Source: Pseudomonas putida | GTDB lineage: Bacteria > Pseudomonadota > Gammaproteobacteria > Pseudomonadales > Pseudomonadaceae | Reading direction: 5' to 3' | DNA: 64,000 nucleotides | Assembly: GCF_028682475.1 (NCBI RefSeq) | Contig: NZ_JANHLE010000007.1 | Span: 1-64,000, forward strand | Shown here: positions 9,136 through 23,748 of the stretch, one piece after another | How positions within the stretch are numbered: position 1 is the first letter of the stretch | Layout: every line of letters starts with the position of its first letter | Notes under the pieces: model-generated | What the model saw: only the letters and a program-made list of their open reading frames with translations | Told to the model about the DNA's origin: nothing | The model's database searches: none | Translations under genes and position numbers: made by a program

Positions 9136-9810
9136 TCAGGATCGGAACAATCGGGTGTATTGGGTTTCGTGACGGGCCGAGGCAATCGCCAGCAGCGGCA
9201 AGCCAGCGCCCAACTGATCGTCAGTTCGTTGCAAGGCGCTTTGCAGTACCTCGGGCAGTGCTTCACACAGGTCGCGCAACAGGCTCTGGGCCGCCTGCTG
9301 GCCAAAGGGCACCAGCTTGACCCCAGCCATGACTGCACCTTCGAGCCAGGCGAAACCATGACCCAGGGCCAGATCACGCAGCGGGATATCCCAATGCGCG
9401 CCCAGCCACGCCATGCCGCCCAACTGACTCAACTCCAGGCTGGCGCGCCACTCAGGCGCCTGGCACAACTGCCAGCCGTCCAGCAGCCGCGCCAGGGCCA
9501 TGCCTCGCTGGCGTTCTTCCAGGCGCAGCTCGGCGGTTTCGCGGTTGGCCAGCAGAAACTGGCTCCAGCGCGCGAAGGTTTCGGCATCGTCGTCGCGGCA
9601 GGCCTGGTACAGGCGCGCCAGCAATGGCCAGTCGAGGTAACCGAGGGTGTCTTCCAGCTGCTGACGTTGCCAGTGGCGGAAGCCTTCGGCACCTTGCACC
9701 CAGCCGGCTTCCACCGCCCATTCCAGCCCCTGCGAGTAGGTGAAACCACCCACCGGCAGGCTCGGGCTGGCCAGCTGCAACAGGCGCAACAGCTTGAGAT
9801 CGCTGCTCAT
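9136..9810 (-). CDS. ureF: Urease accessory protein UreF
   Basis: A 224-residue all-helical chaperone that joins UreD on apo-urease and acts with UreG. The family N-terminus is clear ([21 protein letters not shown]), as is the tail ending in an arginine-rich LFRS. The ATG at 9810 overlaps the ureJ stop by one base (TGATG), which implies translational coupling and decides the start over the TTG one codon upstream. Confidence 0.96.
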   Translation of the reverse strand: MSSDLKLLRLLQLASPSLPVGGFTYSQGLEWAVEAGWVQGAEGFRHWQRQQLEDTLGYLDWPLLARLYQACRDDDAETFARWSQFLLANRETAELRLEERQRGMALARLLDGWQLCQAPEWRASLELSQLGGMAWLGAHWDIPLRDLALGHGFAWLEGAVMAGVKLVPFGQQAAQSLLRDLCEALPEVLQSALQRTDDQLGAGLPLLAIASARHETQYTRLFRS

Positions 9811-10355
9811 CAACCGGCCAGCACCACTGCCGCACCTGCCAGCAGGCCGCCACCGAAGGCTTTTTGCAGGCCTGCGTGACGGCGCAGCAGGCAGCCAGCG
9901 GCAAAGCCTGCCAGCAGCAACAGGCCGCTGACCGTGACAAAGCCTGCGCTGAACATCCAGAACGCGCCGGGGCTGGCTTCAACCCCATGAGCCCAACCAT
10001 GGAACAGGGCAAACAGCGGCATGGCCAGGGCCAGCATGGTTTGACGGCCAGGCAGCAGCAACGCGGCAGCGGCCACCAGCAGCGAGCCGATGATCATCTG
10101 CTCCATGCCGATCACGCCACCGAACAGATGCCCGAGCAGCGCGCCGCCGAACATGGCGCAGAGGGTCAGCAATGGCAGCGCCAGGGTGCGTCCGGTCAAC
10201 GCCGCGAGAACACCGGTACCGAGCAGCATCAGCAGGTGATCAAGACCGGTCAGCGGATGCAGCAGGCCGTCCTGCAGCGGATTGGCATCGTGCCCGGGAT
10301 GGGCGAAAGCCGGTACGGCAACCAGCAACAACGCGAGGGCCAGAGTGTTTTTCAT
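9810..10355 (-). CDS. ureJ: HupE/UreJ-family membrane protein
   Basis: A 181-residue polytopic membrane protein with a cleavable-looking N-terminus (ending AFAHPGH) and about six hydrophobic segments. It carries the family motif HPLTGLDHLLML at about residues 33-44, whose histidines and Asp are thought to bind nickel. It probably imports or handles Ni2+ for urease. The start at 10355 is set by AAGGAG eight bases upstream; an earlier in-frame start lacks this. It is embedded between ureE and ureF. Confidence 0.92.
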   Translation of the reverse strand: MKNTLALALLLVAVPAFAHPGHDANPLQDGLLHPLTGLDHLLMLLGTGVLAALTGRTLALPLLTLCAMFGGALLGHLFGGVIGMEQMIIGSLLVAAAALLLPGRQTMLALAMPLFALFHGWAHGVEASPGAFWMFSAGFVTVSGLLLLAGFAAGCLLRRHAGLQKAFGGGLLAGAAVVLAG

Positions 10356-10376
10356 GGTGATGCTCCTTATCAAAAA

Positions 10377-10856
10377 TCAGTGCTGTGCCACACGTACAAA
10401 GGGATGGTCGCTATGCGCATGGCTATGCGGCGCGCTCTGGTAGGCACCGGCTTCCGGCTCGAACGGCGCTTGCTCCACCGCGACCTGCAAGCCCAGGCCG
10501 CGAACCATCTCGTCCAGTACGTGGTCGTGCTGATAGCGCAAAAAGCCGCCGTCGATCTGCAACGGCACGTGGCGATTGCCCAAGTGATAGCTGGCGCGCG
10601 CCAACAGCAGCGGGTCATCGCAGCGCACGGTGGAAACCTGCTCGGCCGCCGCCACCACGCGAACCACTTCAGCGCCCAGTTCATCAGCCAACAGCTCACC
10701 GCCGCGCAACAGCTGGCCGCGCTCGAGCATCAGGCCGGCCTCGCGACCGTCGTCGAGGGTGACGCGTACCCGGCTCTTGATCCGTGTGTCCAGGGTGAGG
10801 GTCACCGTGGTGCTTACCTGCTCGGCCTCATTCAGCCGACGCGTGAAGACAATCAT
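10377..10856 (-). CDS. ureE: Urease accessory nickel chaperone UreE
   Basis: A 159-residue nickel metallochaperone. The N-terminal peptide-binding domain begins MIVFTRRLNEAEQ. The metal-binding domain carries YHLGNRHVPLQI and a short histidine-rich tail HSHAHSDH near the C-terminus, which would bind extra nickel. The start is the ATG at 10856 with GAGCGAGC-type spacing after ureC. It lies 10 bases downstream of ureC. Confidence 0.95.
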   Translation of the reverse strand: MIVFTRRLNEAEQVSTTVTLTLDTRIKSRVRVTLDDGREAGLMLERGQLLRGGELLADELGAEVVRVVAAAEQVSTVRCDDPLLLARASYHLGNRHVPLQIDGGFLRYQHDHVLDEMVRGLGLQVAVEQAPFEPEAGAYQSAPHSHAHSDHPFVRVAQH

Positions 10857-10866
10857 GCTCGCTCCT

Positions 10867-12566
<1,700 letters not shown>

Positions 12567-12570
<4 letters not shown>

Positions 12571-12884
12571 CCTTGCGCCTCCAGCTTGCCCATTACCTTG
12601 CCTTGAAAACCGTAGACCTCGCGTTTGCCCGCATAAGGCACCAGGGTCACGGTACGCGCCTGGCCCGGCTCGAAGCGCACAGCGGTGCCGGCGGCGATGT
12701 CCAGGCGAAAACCGCGGGTAGGCTCACGCTCGAACACCAGGGCGTTGTTGACCTCATAAAAGTGATAATGCGAGCCGACCTGCACCGGCCGGTCGCCATG
12801 GTTGGCCACCGTGACACTGAGGTTCGGGCAACCGGCATTGAGTTCGATGTCGCCCTCGGCGACCTGTATTTCTCCGGGAATCAT
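12567..12884 (-). CDS. ureB: Urease beta subunit UreB
   Basis: The 105-residue structural subunit of urease. The family N-terminus [18 protein letters not shown] and the segment [14 protein letters not shown] are present. The stop codon overlaps the ureC start, and ureA ends 9 bases upstream, consistent with one transcript for the (alpha-beta-gamma)3 enzyme. Confidence 0.97.
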
Positions 12885-12893
12885 CCTGCGCTC

Positions 12894-13196
12894 CTAGACA
12901 ATCGGGTCATGCACGGTCACCAGCTTGGTGCCGTCGGGAAACGTCGCTTCGACCTGCACGTCGGGGATCATTTCACTCACGCCGTCCATCACCTGCTCGC
13001 GGCTGAGCACTTCACGGCCCAGGTTCATCAGCTCAGCGACGGTGCGTCCGTCACGGGCGCCTTCCATCACCGTGGCGCTGATCAGTGCCACCGCCTCCGG
13101 GTAGTTGAGCTTCAGGCCACGGGCCAACCGGCGCTCGGCCAGAAGCGCGGCGGTGAACAGCAGCAATTTGTCTTTCTCTCTCGGGGTCAGCTCCAT
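12894..13196 (-). CDS. ureA: Urease gamma subunit UreA
   Basis: The 100-residue structural subunit of urease. [20 protein letters not shown] at the start and [21 protein letters not shown] in the middle are family signatures. It lies 9 bases downstream of ureD. Confidence 0.97.
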   Translation of the reverse strand: MELTPREKDKLLLFTAALLAERRLARGLKLNYPEAVALISATVMEGARDGRTVAELMNLGREVLSREQVMDGVSEMIPDVQVEATFPDGTKLVTVHDPIV

Positions 13197-13205
13197 GGTG
13201 TTCTC

Positions 13206-14039
13206 TCAAGTAGCCCAGATACGCGGCGGACATGGCGCCAGGCCGACCACGGCCGGTCGCAAGGCATGCCATAGCCGCTGCAGGGTGGATTGCAGGCGTT
13301 GATTATCGGAATCGAGCAGACGCACCACCAGCAGTTGGCCGAGCAGGGTCGCTGCGGCGGGTACGCTCAGGTCATCGATCAGGGTGCGGGTTTGTTCAAG
13401 CAGGGTTTCATTGGCCGGATAGGCGCAGAACGTGGCCTGCAACGGATAGCCACCGAGTTTCTGCAGCTGGCCACCTTCGATGCGCAGGCGTTCATGCAGG
13501 CCGGGGTCATCGGGCACATCGATCTGTAGGCGACTGTCCAGTGCGCCATGGCTGAAGGATTCATTCATCACCGGTCGCCCCAGGCACAAGGTTTCCCAGG
13601 CTAGCAAGCGCGCCCCCGGCGACAGCTTGAAGCGGTTCACCAGGCGTACACGGGCACCGGCAAAACAGATGCTGCCTTGGGGCAGCCACTCCAGCACGCT
13701 GTCAGTGGCCAGGTGAAAGTGCTGGGTCAGGGTCGAGGTGTCGCCGCTGCTGCGGTAGAACTTGGTCGCGCCGGGCATGGTCAGCAGCGCATGGCTGCCG
13801 GCTTCCAGGTGCACGTCGAGCACCAATTTGTCGCCACCGACCACACCACCGGGCGGGTGCAGCACATAAACGTGGCACGGCGCCCCTTCCGGGTAGAACG
13901 GCCGCTGCACCAAAAGTGGACCGAAATGACGCCGCGCACCAATACAGGTCTTCGCTGCGCGGCGGACAAAACGCAGCCTCAACTCGGCACTCCAGCCGGT
14001 ATCGCGGGCAGCGAGGTCGAGTGGTTGAGCGATTGTCAT
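13206..14039 (-). CDS. ureD: Urease accessory protein UreD
   Basis: A 277-residue scaffold protein (UreH in some species) that binds apo-urease and channels nickel from UreG. Signatures are LHPPGGVVGGDKL near residue 75 and TLPGATKFYRS-like LTMPGATKFYRSSG near residue 102. I chose the ATG at 14039 (MTIAQPLDLA) because AGGGA lies about 9 bases upstream; ATGs 7 and 15 codons earlier are possible. It is the first gene of the urease operon; the upstream gap holds REP copies, and no ureR-type regulator is adjacent. Confidence 0.94.
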   Translation of the reverse strand: MTIAQPLDLAARDTGWSAELRLRFVRRAAKTCIGARRHFGPLLVQRPFYPEGAPCHVYVLHPPGGVVGGDKLVLDVHLEAGSHALLTMPGATKFYRSSGDTSTLTQHFHLATDSVLEWLPQGSICFAGARVRLVNRFKLSPGARLLAWETLCLGRPVMNESFSHGALDSRLQIDVPDDPGLHERLRIEGGQLQKLGGYPLQATFCAYPANETLLEQTRTLIDDLSVPAAATLLGQLLVVRLLDSDNQRLQSTLQRLWHALRPAVVGLAPCPPRIWAT

Positions 14040-14121
14040 GCCGTTGATCCCTGTAAACATGCGGTTCCAGGGGGTAAAGCACATAGCGGGCCAACCGACA
14101 TCCGGTGGTGGATGGGCGCTT

Positions 14122-14195
14122 CGGTGGGAGCGGGCTTGCCCCGCGATTGCATGTTCTCAGTCACATCGCATCGCGGGACAAGCCCGCTCCCACCG
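14122..14195. repeat. REP doublet (inverted pair)
   Basis: Two inverted REP cores about 30 bases apart; the second has one change (CGGGACAAGCCC). They fill most of the gap between the divergent ureD and the oxidoreductase gene. Confidence 0.88.
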
Positions 14196-14307
14196 CAAGC
14201 CCATTGCTGCATTGTGTGCAGCACTCATCTGCTTTTTCAGGTAATTGCTGCTCATGCCATCAGTAAATATCCTCACAGCCACCTACAACTGATCCGAGGT
14301 ACTGAAC

Positions 14308-15282
14308 ATGGTCATGCACGTACGCCTTGAGCAAACCGGCAATCCGCAAGTCATGCAGCTCGCCAACGCCCATCCACAAGCCCCCGGGCCCGGCGAAGTC
14401 TGGCTGGAACAGGCGGCCATTGGCGTCAATCCGCTGGACGTCAATCAACGCAAGGGCGATGTGCCGATAGCGCTGCCTTCAGGGTTGGGCCTGGAAGGCG
14501 CCGGCACCGTGACGGCAATCGGCCCGGGGGTGAGCACGCTGCAAATCGGTGACCGCGTGGGCTATGCCACAGGTCCCCTGGGTGGCTACGCCAGCGCCCG
14601 CCTGTTCCCCGCTGAGCGCCTGGTGAAGCTGCCAGACAGCCTGTCGTTCGAAGACGCCGCAGCCGTGCTGTTCAAAGGCATAACCGCCCAGTACCTGCTC
14701 AAGAGCACCTACCCGGTCGGACCGGGCACACGCGTGTTGATCTATGGCGCAGCGGGCGCGCTCGGTCAGTTGCTGGTGCCTTGGGCCAAGCACCTGGGTG
14801 CGTTTGTGATCGGTGTGGTATCCAAGCCGCAAAGCCTGGCCAGGGCCAGGGATGCAGGGTGTGACGAGGTGCTGGTGTTCGACGCCGATACCCTGGCCGC
14901 ACAGGTGCTGGACCTTACCCAGGGGCTGAAAGTCGATGTGGTCTACGATTCGGTTGGCCGCGTGTCGCTGCAGGCTTCGCTCGACAGCCTGCGACCGCGC
15001 GGTGTGCTGGTGTCCTATGGCGCAACCTCCGGCGCGCCTGAACCGCTGGCCATGGGCACCCTCAATGCCAAGGGCTCGCTGTTTGTCACCCGCCCTTCGC
15101 TCGCCGCGCATACCGCTACCACACAGGAGTACCAGGAACGTGCGCAGGACGTGCTGGCAGCGGTGACGGCAGGTATCATCCAGCCGCGGATCTGGCAGCG
15201 CTATGCCCTGGCCGACGTGGCCACTGCCCACGACGACTTGCAGCAAGGGCGTTCCCAGGGCGCGATCATCCTTACCCCTTGA
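14308..15282 (+). CDS. Zinc-free quinone oxidoreductase (MDR family)
   Basis: A 324-residue medium-chain NADPH-dependent quinone reductase. The N-terminal GroES-like domain shows GVNPLDVNQRKGDVP and GLGLEGAGTV. The Rossmann domain carries the nucleotide motif YGAAGALGQLLVPWAK at about residues 145-160, with SYGATSGAPEPL late in the chain. Structural zinc cysteines are absent, as in QorA-type enzymes. The start ATG follows GAGGTACTGAAC. It is followed after 14 bases by a LysR regulator in the same direction. Confidence 0.92.
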   Translation: MVMHVRLEQTGNPQVMQLANAHPQAPGPGEVWLEQAAIGVNPLDVNQRKGDVPIALPSGLGLEGAGTVTAIGPGVSTLQIGDRVGYATGPLGGYASARLFPAERLVKLPDSLSFEDAAAVLFKGITAQYLLKSTYPVGPGTRVLIYGAAGALGQLLVPWAKHLGAFVIGVVSKPQSLARARDAGCDEVLVFDADTLAAQVLDLTQGLKVDVVYDSVGRVSLQASLDSLRPRGVLVSYGATSGAPEPLAMGTLNAKGSLFVTRPSLAAHTATTQEYQERAQDVLAAVTAGIIQPRIWQRYALADVATAHDDLQQGRSQGAIILTP

Positions 15283-15296
15283 GGCGCAGCACCAAC

Positions 15297-16214
15297 ATGG
15301 ACCCGTTCGACAGTCGCCAGGCCGATGAGCTGGCCACCCTTCTGGCCCTCTTCAGCCATGGCTCCTTTGCCGCGGCAGGCCGGCATCTGCAACGCCATCC
15401 TTCGGTGCTGTCGAAACGCCTGGGGGCCATGGAGCAACGCCTGGGTATCCGTCTGGTCGAACGCACCACCCGCCAGTTGCGCTTTACCGACGAAGGCCTG
15501 CGTCTGGTAGAGCGCCTGCAGCATGCCGCCAGCCTGATCAGCGATGCCGAACGCGAAGCCGCCCAGGGCGCAATCGAAGTCAGAGGCCGCTTGCGCCTGG
15601 CGCTGCCCTCGTCCATGGGCAGGCTGTGGCTCAGCCCGATGCTCGCCGAGTTTGTCCTGGCCTTTCCGCAGGTGACGGTGGAAGCTGAGTACTCGGAGCG
15701 TTTTGTCGATCTGGTCGGCGAAGGCTTCGATGCCGCAATCCGCATCGGTGAGCTGAGCGACAGTCGATTGGTGGCGCGCAAGCTTTGCGATCACCAGCGC
15801 ATTCTCTGCGCCGCTCCCGCTTACCTTGAACGACATGGGCAACCGCAGACACCGGCCGAGCTTGGCGCCCACAATTGCCTGGGCTTTACCGGATTGCGTT
15901 CTTATCCGCAGTGGCATTTGTACCGCGACGGTGAGCTACAGACCATCAAAGTGCAGGGTTCGATGCAGAGCAACGATAACGAGGCATTGCTTGGCGTTGC
16001 CCGGGCGGGCGTCGGCATCATCGCCGGTGGCGACTGGATGATGAAGAAGGATCTGGATCGCGGCAGCCTGCAGCGGGTGTTGCCAGAATGGCAACTGGAC
16101 AGTGCTGCCGGCGTGTACCTGGTTCGCCCCGGTGCTCGCTTCAATACGGCGGCAACCACTGCCTTCAAACAGTGGATCGAGCGGCAGTTCGCCAACGGTG
16201 CGCCGTGGCGCTGA
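15297..16214 (+). CDS. LysR-family transcriptional regulator
   Basis: A 305-residue LysR protein. The winged helix-turn-helix occupies residues about 8-65 (LLALFSHGSFAAAGRHLQRH, then LSKRLGAMEQRLGIRLVERT), and a substrate-binding domain follows from residue 90. The start is the ATG at 15297, leaving a 14-base gap to the oxidoreductase; the frame is open six codons further up to a TTG. LysR genes are usually divergent from their targets, so co-directional placement behind the oxidoreductase suggests joint expression or control of a distant target. Confidence 0.92.
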   Translation: MDPFDSRQADELATLLALFSHGSFAAAGRHLQRHPSVLSKRLGAMEQRLGIRLVERTTRQLRFTDEGLRLVERLQHAASLISDAEREAAQGAIEVRGRLRLALPSSMGRLWLSPMLAEFVLAFPQVTVEAEYSERFVDLVGEGFDAAIRIGELSDSRLVARKLCDHQRILCAAPAYLERHGQPQTPAELGAHNCLGFTGLRSYPQWHLYRDGELQTIKVQGSMQSNDNEALLGVARAGVGIIAGGDWMMKKDLDRGSLQRVLPEWQLDSAAGVYLVRPGARFNTAATTAFKQWIERQFANGAPWR

Positions 16215-16220
16215 AATGCA

Positions 16221-16277
16221 TCGCGGGGCAAGCCCGCTCCCACAGTAGCACCTGTGGGAGCGGGCTTGCCCCGCGAT
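16221..16277. repeat. REP doublet (inverted pair)
   Basis: Two REP cores in inverted orientation, both perfect, between the convergent LysR gene and nfuA. They can form a long hairpin and may serve as the bidirectional terminator here. Confidence 0.9.
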
Positions 16278-16289
16278 AAAACACCTTAC

Positions 16290-16883
<594 letters not shown>

Positions 16884-16962
16884 TCACAGACTTGCCGGCA
16901 GTTTACGCCAACCTGGCCGCCGAACAAAGTCCTAGTATTTATGTCAGGAAAGCATGACCGGG

Positions 16963-16991
16963 GCCGGGAGGGCTCAAACGCCCTTCCCGGC
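16963..16991 (-). terminator. Hairpin after cti
   Basis: Imperfect GC-rich stem GCCGGGAGGGC / GCCCTTCCCGGC with one bulge and a TCAAAC loop, 8 bases beyond the cti stop codon. No long T-run follows on the minus strand. Confidence 0.55.
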
Positions 16992-16999
16992 GGCTCGGC

Positions 17000-19300
17000 T
17001 CAGAGGTTTTCGTAGCGGTTCATGTCGAGCACGCCCGCCTCCACCGCATCGGTTTCCTTGATGTAGCTGTTGAGGTCGTGGAAGTACTGCCAGAACTGCG
17101 GGTGGCTGCGGCGCACGCCCCAGCGCATGACCACGCGCTCGAACTTGTCGGTGTCGTCGCGGGCGGCTTCCAGATCTTCGACGAACTCCGGCACATCGGC
17201 CGCGGGAACGTTGAACATGAAGTTCGGGTAGCTGCTCAGCACCCCGGGAACCAAGGTCAGGGTGTCCAGGCCCGGCTGGTAGCGGTACGCCTCACCGAGC
17301 ATGAACGCCACGTTGCTGTGCGCGCGGTTGCGTAACAGGCTGTAGACCTGGCGCTGACCGCCCTGCCCCTCGATACGCAGCAGGGTTGCCTCAGGCAACT
17401 GGCCGATGACCTTCAACCCGGCAGCCGGACGCGACACCAGACGGCTCAGGGTCTGTTCGACGCCACGAAACTCCTCGTTCATCTGCGGGCGCGAGCAATA
17501 GGCGCCCTGACAACGGTTGATCGGATCGGGCGCGGCATTGAGGCTACCGGTGCGCTGGATCAGCTTGAGGCCGAAGTCGCGTTTCGGGTCTTTGGCAGAC
17601 AGTTGCAGTGCACTCGGGGTATCGGTGTCGATCTCCTCGTAGTCCATCCACATCTTCACCTTGCCGCTGTTCTGGTACCAGTCGCTGAGAATCGCGCCGC
17701 GCTGCTCAGCCGGCATCAGGCGCAGGAAGTTGACCTCGGCACCGTTGCGGATCAAGTCGAAGTACAAGCGGGTCTGCGCCTGGTGCGAGACGTTGCCGTA
17801 GACATCGAAGTTGACTGCCAGCTGGTAGTAGGTGCGCTCGAACAGCGGGTAGTCGAACAGCCACAGGGTCTTCGGTACGTCACCGATCAGGCCCTTGGTC
17901 ACAGAAGCGCTGTCGAAGTGGCGGAAGATGGTCAGCAGCGCGTTGTCGTTACCGGCCCACAGGGTCGACCAGCTCGGCGCCGGCATCTCGGCATAGGCAT
18001 CGCGGCGCAGGCTTTCATACTCGTTGCGCTTGTCGCGGTAGGCATGCCACAGGGTCAGGATGCTGCCCACATCGTCGATCTGCCCAGGCATGGCCAGCAA
18101 CGGCGTGGCCTGGCCGCGGTACTCGGCATCGGTCAGGTAGCGGTCGTGGGCCGGTTCCTGGAACAGCGCCCAGAAGTTGTCGCGGATTACGTCAGTGGCG
18201 ATCTGGCCGCGGCACACCGGGCCGCGGATAAAGGTACGCACGAAGTATTCGGCGTTATCCAGCATGAACTGGTAACGGGCCACGGCCGGGATCGCTTCGA
18301 AGGTTTCGAAGGGGTTAGCGCGGTGGCGCGGGCCGTAGCCTGGCAGCGCCGTGGCATGCCAGTCGCCGCTGTAGAACAGCTGTTTGACGCGCTTGAGCTT
18401 CTGCGGGCCCATCGGGTAGGTGATGTGGGTCTTATGCACGATCACGCCCTGCACCGGCATCAGGCGGTAATAGAAGTCGGTGCCCGGCGGATCGTTGGGG
18501 CGCCGGGTCGTGAGCAGGTCGATAGGCTGGCCACTGGGCGTGCGCGAACGTACCCACTGGAAAAAGTGGCCCTGCTCGCCGCCGACAAAGTGGATATGCG
18601 CCAGGAACAGGTGCTCGTACAGCCAGCGCCCGACCAGCGCTTCGGTCGAGCCCGGACGGTTGAGCAGCGCCTCCCAGTCAGCGATCTGCGCAGCCTCGGT
18701 GGCGCTCGGCTGGATCGGGTTGTGCTCCACCGGCGCCCCTGCGGCGAGCCAGCGTTGCAGGGTCTGGTACTCGGCATCGGTGAGGCCGGTGACCGCCAGC
18801 GGCATCCCCTCTTTGGGGTGGGCGCCGGCATAGGCGTCGAACTCGCCGGGCAACGGGCACATGTTGTTGCGGTTCAGGCCCAGGACAATCTCTTCAGGCA
18901 GCTTGGCATTGGGTGTCAGCGGCGTCTTGTGGCCCAGTTCGAGCATCCGCGCCATCAGCGCAGCCTGGCTGCCCTGATTGTCGAGTACCGAGTAAAAGCC
19001 TTTGCGCTGCCAGGCCTCGGTGCTGTTGGCATCAAAGAACAAGCGGGTCGGGGCCACGGCCTTGCTGCGATCACCTTGGTACACCGGCACCTTGGACGCG
19101 CCCCGCGACGCGCCTTCGGCACTGCCCAGGTTGAGCTGGCAGGCCGCGTCGTTGCAGGCGTGGCAGGCCACGCATTTCTCGGTGAAGATCGGTTGGATGT
19201 CCCGGGTATACGAAATAGCCGAGCTCGATTGAGGGGCTTGCCCTAACGCCACGCCACTGATGAACAGAGCGAAAGCGCCGGCAAGTAAGCGATGCACCAT
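17000..19300 (-). CDS. cti: Fatty acid cis/trans isomerase
   Basis: A 766-residue periplasmic enzyme that converts cis-unsaturated membrane fatty acids to trans without ATP, an envelope adaptation to solvents and heat typical of P. putida. It has a signal peptide (about residues 1-20) and a cytochrome c-type heme site CVACH at about residues 43-47, as known for Cti. The length matches the family. It is divergent from metH, with a 156-base shared promoter region. Activity is usually constitutive and limited by substrate access, so no operator is expected. Confidence 0.95.
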   Translation of the reverse strand: MVHRLLAGAFALFISGVALGQAPQSSSAISYTRDIQPIFTEKCVACHACNDAACQLNLGSAEGASRGASKVPVYQGDRSKAVAPTRLFFDANSTEAWQRKGFYSVLDNQGSQAALMARMLELGHKTPLTPNAKLPEEIVLGLNRNNMCPLPGEFDAYAGAHPKEGMPLAVTGLTDAEYQTLQRWLAAGAPVEHNPIQPSATEAAQIADWEALLNRPGSTEALVGRWLYEHLFLAHIHFVGGEQGHFFQWVRSRTPSGQPIDLLTTRRPNDPPGTDFYYRLMPVQGVIVHKTHITYPMGPQKLKRVKQLFYSGDWHATALPGYGPRHRANPFETFEAIPAVARYQFMLDNAEYFVRTFIRGPVCRGQIATDVIRDNFWALFQEPAHDRYLTDAEYRGQATPLLAMPGQIDDVGSILTLWHAYRDKRNEYESLRRDAYAEMPAPSWSTLWAGNDNALLTIFRHFDSASVTKGLIGDVPKTLWLFDYPLFERTYYQLAVNFDVYGNVSHQAQTRLYFDLIRNGAEVNFLRLMPAEQRGAILSDWYQNSGKVKMWMDYEEIDTDTPSALQLSAKDPKRDFGLKLIQRTGSLNAAPDPINRCQGAYCSRPQMNEEFRGVEQTLSRLVSRPAAGLKVIGQLPEATLLRIEGQGGQRQVYSLLRNRAHSNVAFMLGEAYRYQPGLDTLTLVPGVLSSYPNFMFNVPAADVPEFVEDLEAARDDTDKFERVVMRWGVRRSHPQFWQYFHDLNSYIKETDAVEAGVLDMNRYENL

Positions 19301-19360
19301 GTGCCAATTGTCCTGGGTATTGAAAGCTTCACGATTCTACCGGTGCTGGCGGCGCGCCAA

Positions 19361-19377
19361 CATGAATGAAATTCATG
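19361..19377. promoter_or_regulatory. Predicted MetR binding site
   Basis: CATGAAT-GAA-ATTCATG is a perfect inverted repeat containing TGAANNNNNTTCA (19363-19375), the established MetR box of enteric bacteria. It lies 80 bases before metH and 60 bases before cti, so MetR/homocysteine control of metH is likely; an effect on cti is possible. Confidence 0.7.
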
Positions 19378-19456
19378 TAAATGCTCGACACGTCTAAAAA
19401 CCGCGCAGCTTTGTTATTATTCCGCAACTTTTGTTTTCGCCCGACCAGGTAGTCCT

Positions 19457-23164
<3,708 letters not shown>

Positions 23165-23170
23165 CTGAAA

Positions 23171-23225
23171 TCGCGGGGCAAGCCCGCTCCCACCGATCAA
23201 GGTAGGAGCGGGCTTGCCCCGCGAT
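23171..23225. repeat. REP doublet (inverted pair)
   Basis: Two inverted REP cores separated by about 10 bases, between metH and the small DUF2970 gene in the same direction. Confidence 0.9.
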
Positions 23226-23267
23226 CCGGTCTACACTGAGGGCGATGCCTATCCCAAGGAGCCCCTC

Positions 23268-23486
23268 ATGGACGACCCAGCCCAAGGCAAACCCCCAACC
23301 TTCTGGCAGATGCTGCAAAGCATTCTGGCGGCGGCGTTCGGCGTGCAAAGCGGCAAGAACCGCGCCCGCGACTTCACCTACGGCAAGGCCAGCCATTTCA
23401 TTGCGCTGGGCACCGTCTTCACCTTGATCTTCATTCTGGTACTCGTGGGGCTGGTGCAACTGGCCATGCACCTCACCGCGCGCTGA
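23268..23486 (+). CDS. DUF2970 small membrane protein
   Basis: A 72-residue protein. The N-terminal half contains FWQMLQSILAAAFGVQSGKNRARDF, the DUF2970 signature, and a single transmembrane helix spans about residues 45-68 (IALGTVFTLIFILVLVGLVQ). The start is fixed by AAGGAG eight bases before the ATG at 23268; the frame is open further upstream into the REP. Function of the family is unknown. Confidence 0.88.
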   Translation: MDDPAQGKPPTFWQMLQSILAAAFGVQSGKNRARDFTYGKASHFIALGTVFTLIFILVLVGLVQLAMHLTAR

Positions 23487-23494
23487 AACGCAAT

Positions 23495-23523
23495 CCGCCC
23501 GCAGATATCCATTCTGCGGGCGG
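23495..23523. terminator. Hairpin between convergent small genes
   Basis: Perfect 11-bp stem CCGCCCGCAGA / TCTGCGGGCGG with a 7-base loop, 8 bases after the DUF2970 stop and before the stop of the convergent 37-codon gene. It can act in both directions; there is no T-run. Confidence 0.6.
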
Positions 23524-23547
23524 CTCATGATTGCCCATCGCGTGATA

Positions 23548-23661
23548 TTACTGGTGGCTGACCCAATACACCGCGGTCACAACAACCAGGACGATCAGAC
23601 AGAGTATCGCCCAGGCATCGACACTGCTGTCACTCTTACCCGCTTTGGTCGAGTTTCCCAT
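23548..23661 (-). CDS. 37-residue single-helix membrane protein
   Basis: A short reading frame encoding MGNSTKAGKSDSS followed by a hydrophobic helix (AWAILCLIVLVVVTAVYWV, about residues 16-34) and ending SHQ. AAGAGG lies about 9 bases before the ATG. The sharp polar/hydrophobic layout and good ribosome-binding site argue it is real; similar micro-proteins are annotated as hypothetical in pseudomonads. It is convergent with DUF2970. Function unknown. Confidence 0.72.
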   Translation of the reverse strand: MGNSTKAGKSDSSVDAWAILCLIVLVVVTAVYWVSHQ

Positions 23662-23748
23662 TGCATTGCCTCTTATTGGTGGTTATGGGAATGCATGTCA
23701 CCCGTAGCAGTTAAGTCCAGCAATGCCCTTTGCTCAAGCAGGGCTATT

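Noticed and set aside
23725..23747. Hairpin GCCC...GGGC after the binding-protein gene
   Set aside because: Only 4-5 pairs, and the T-rich side faces the wrong strand for that gene.
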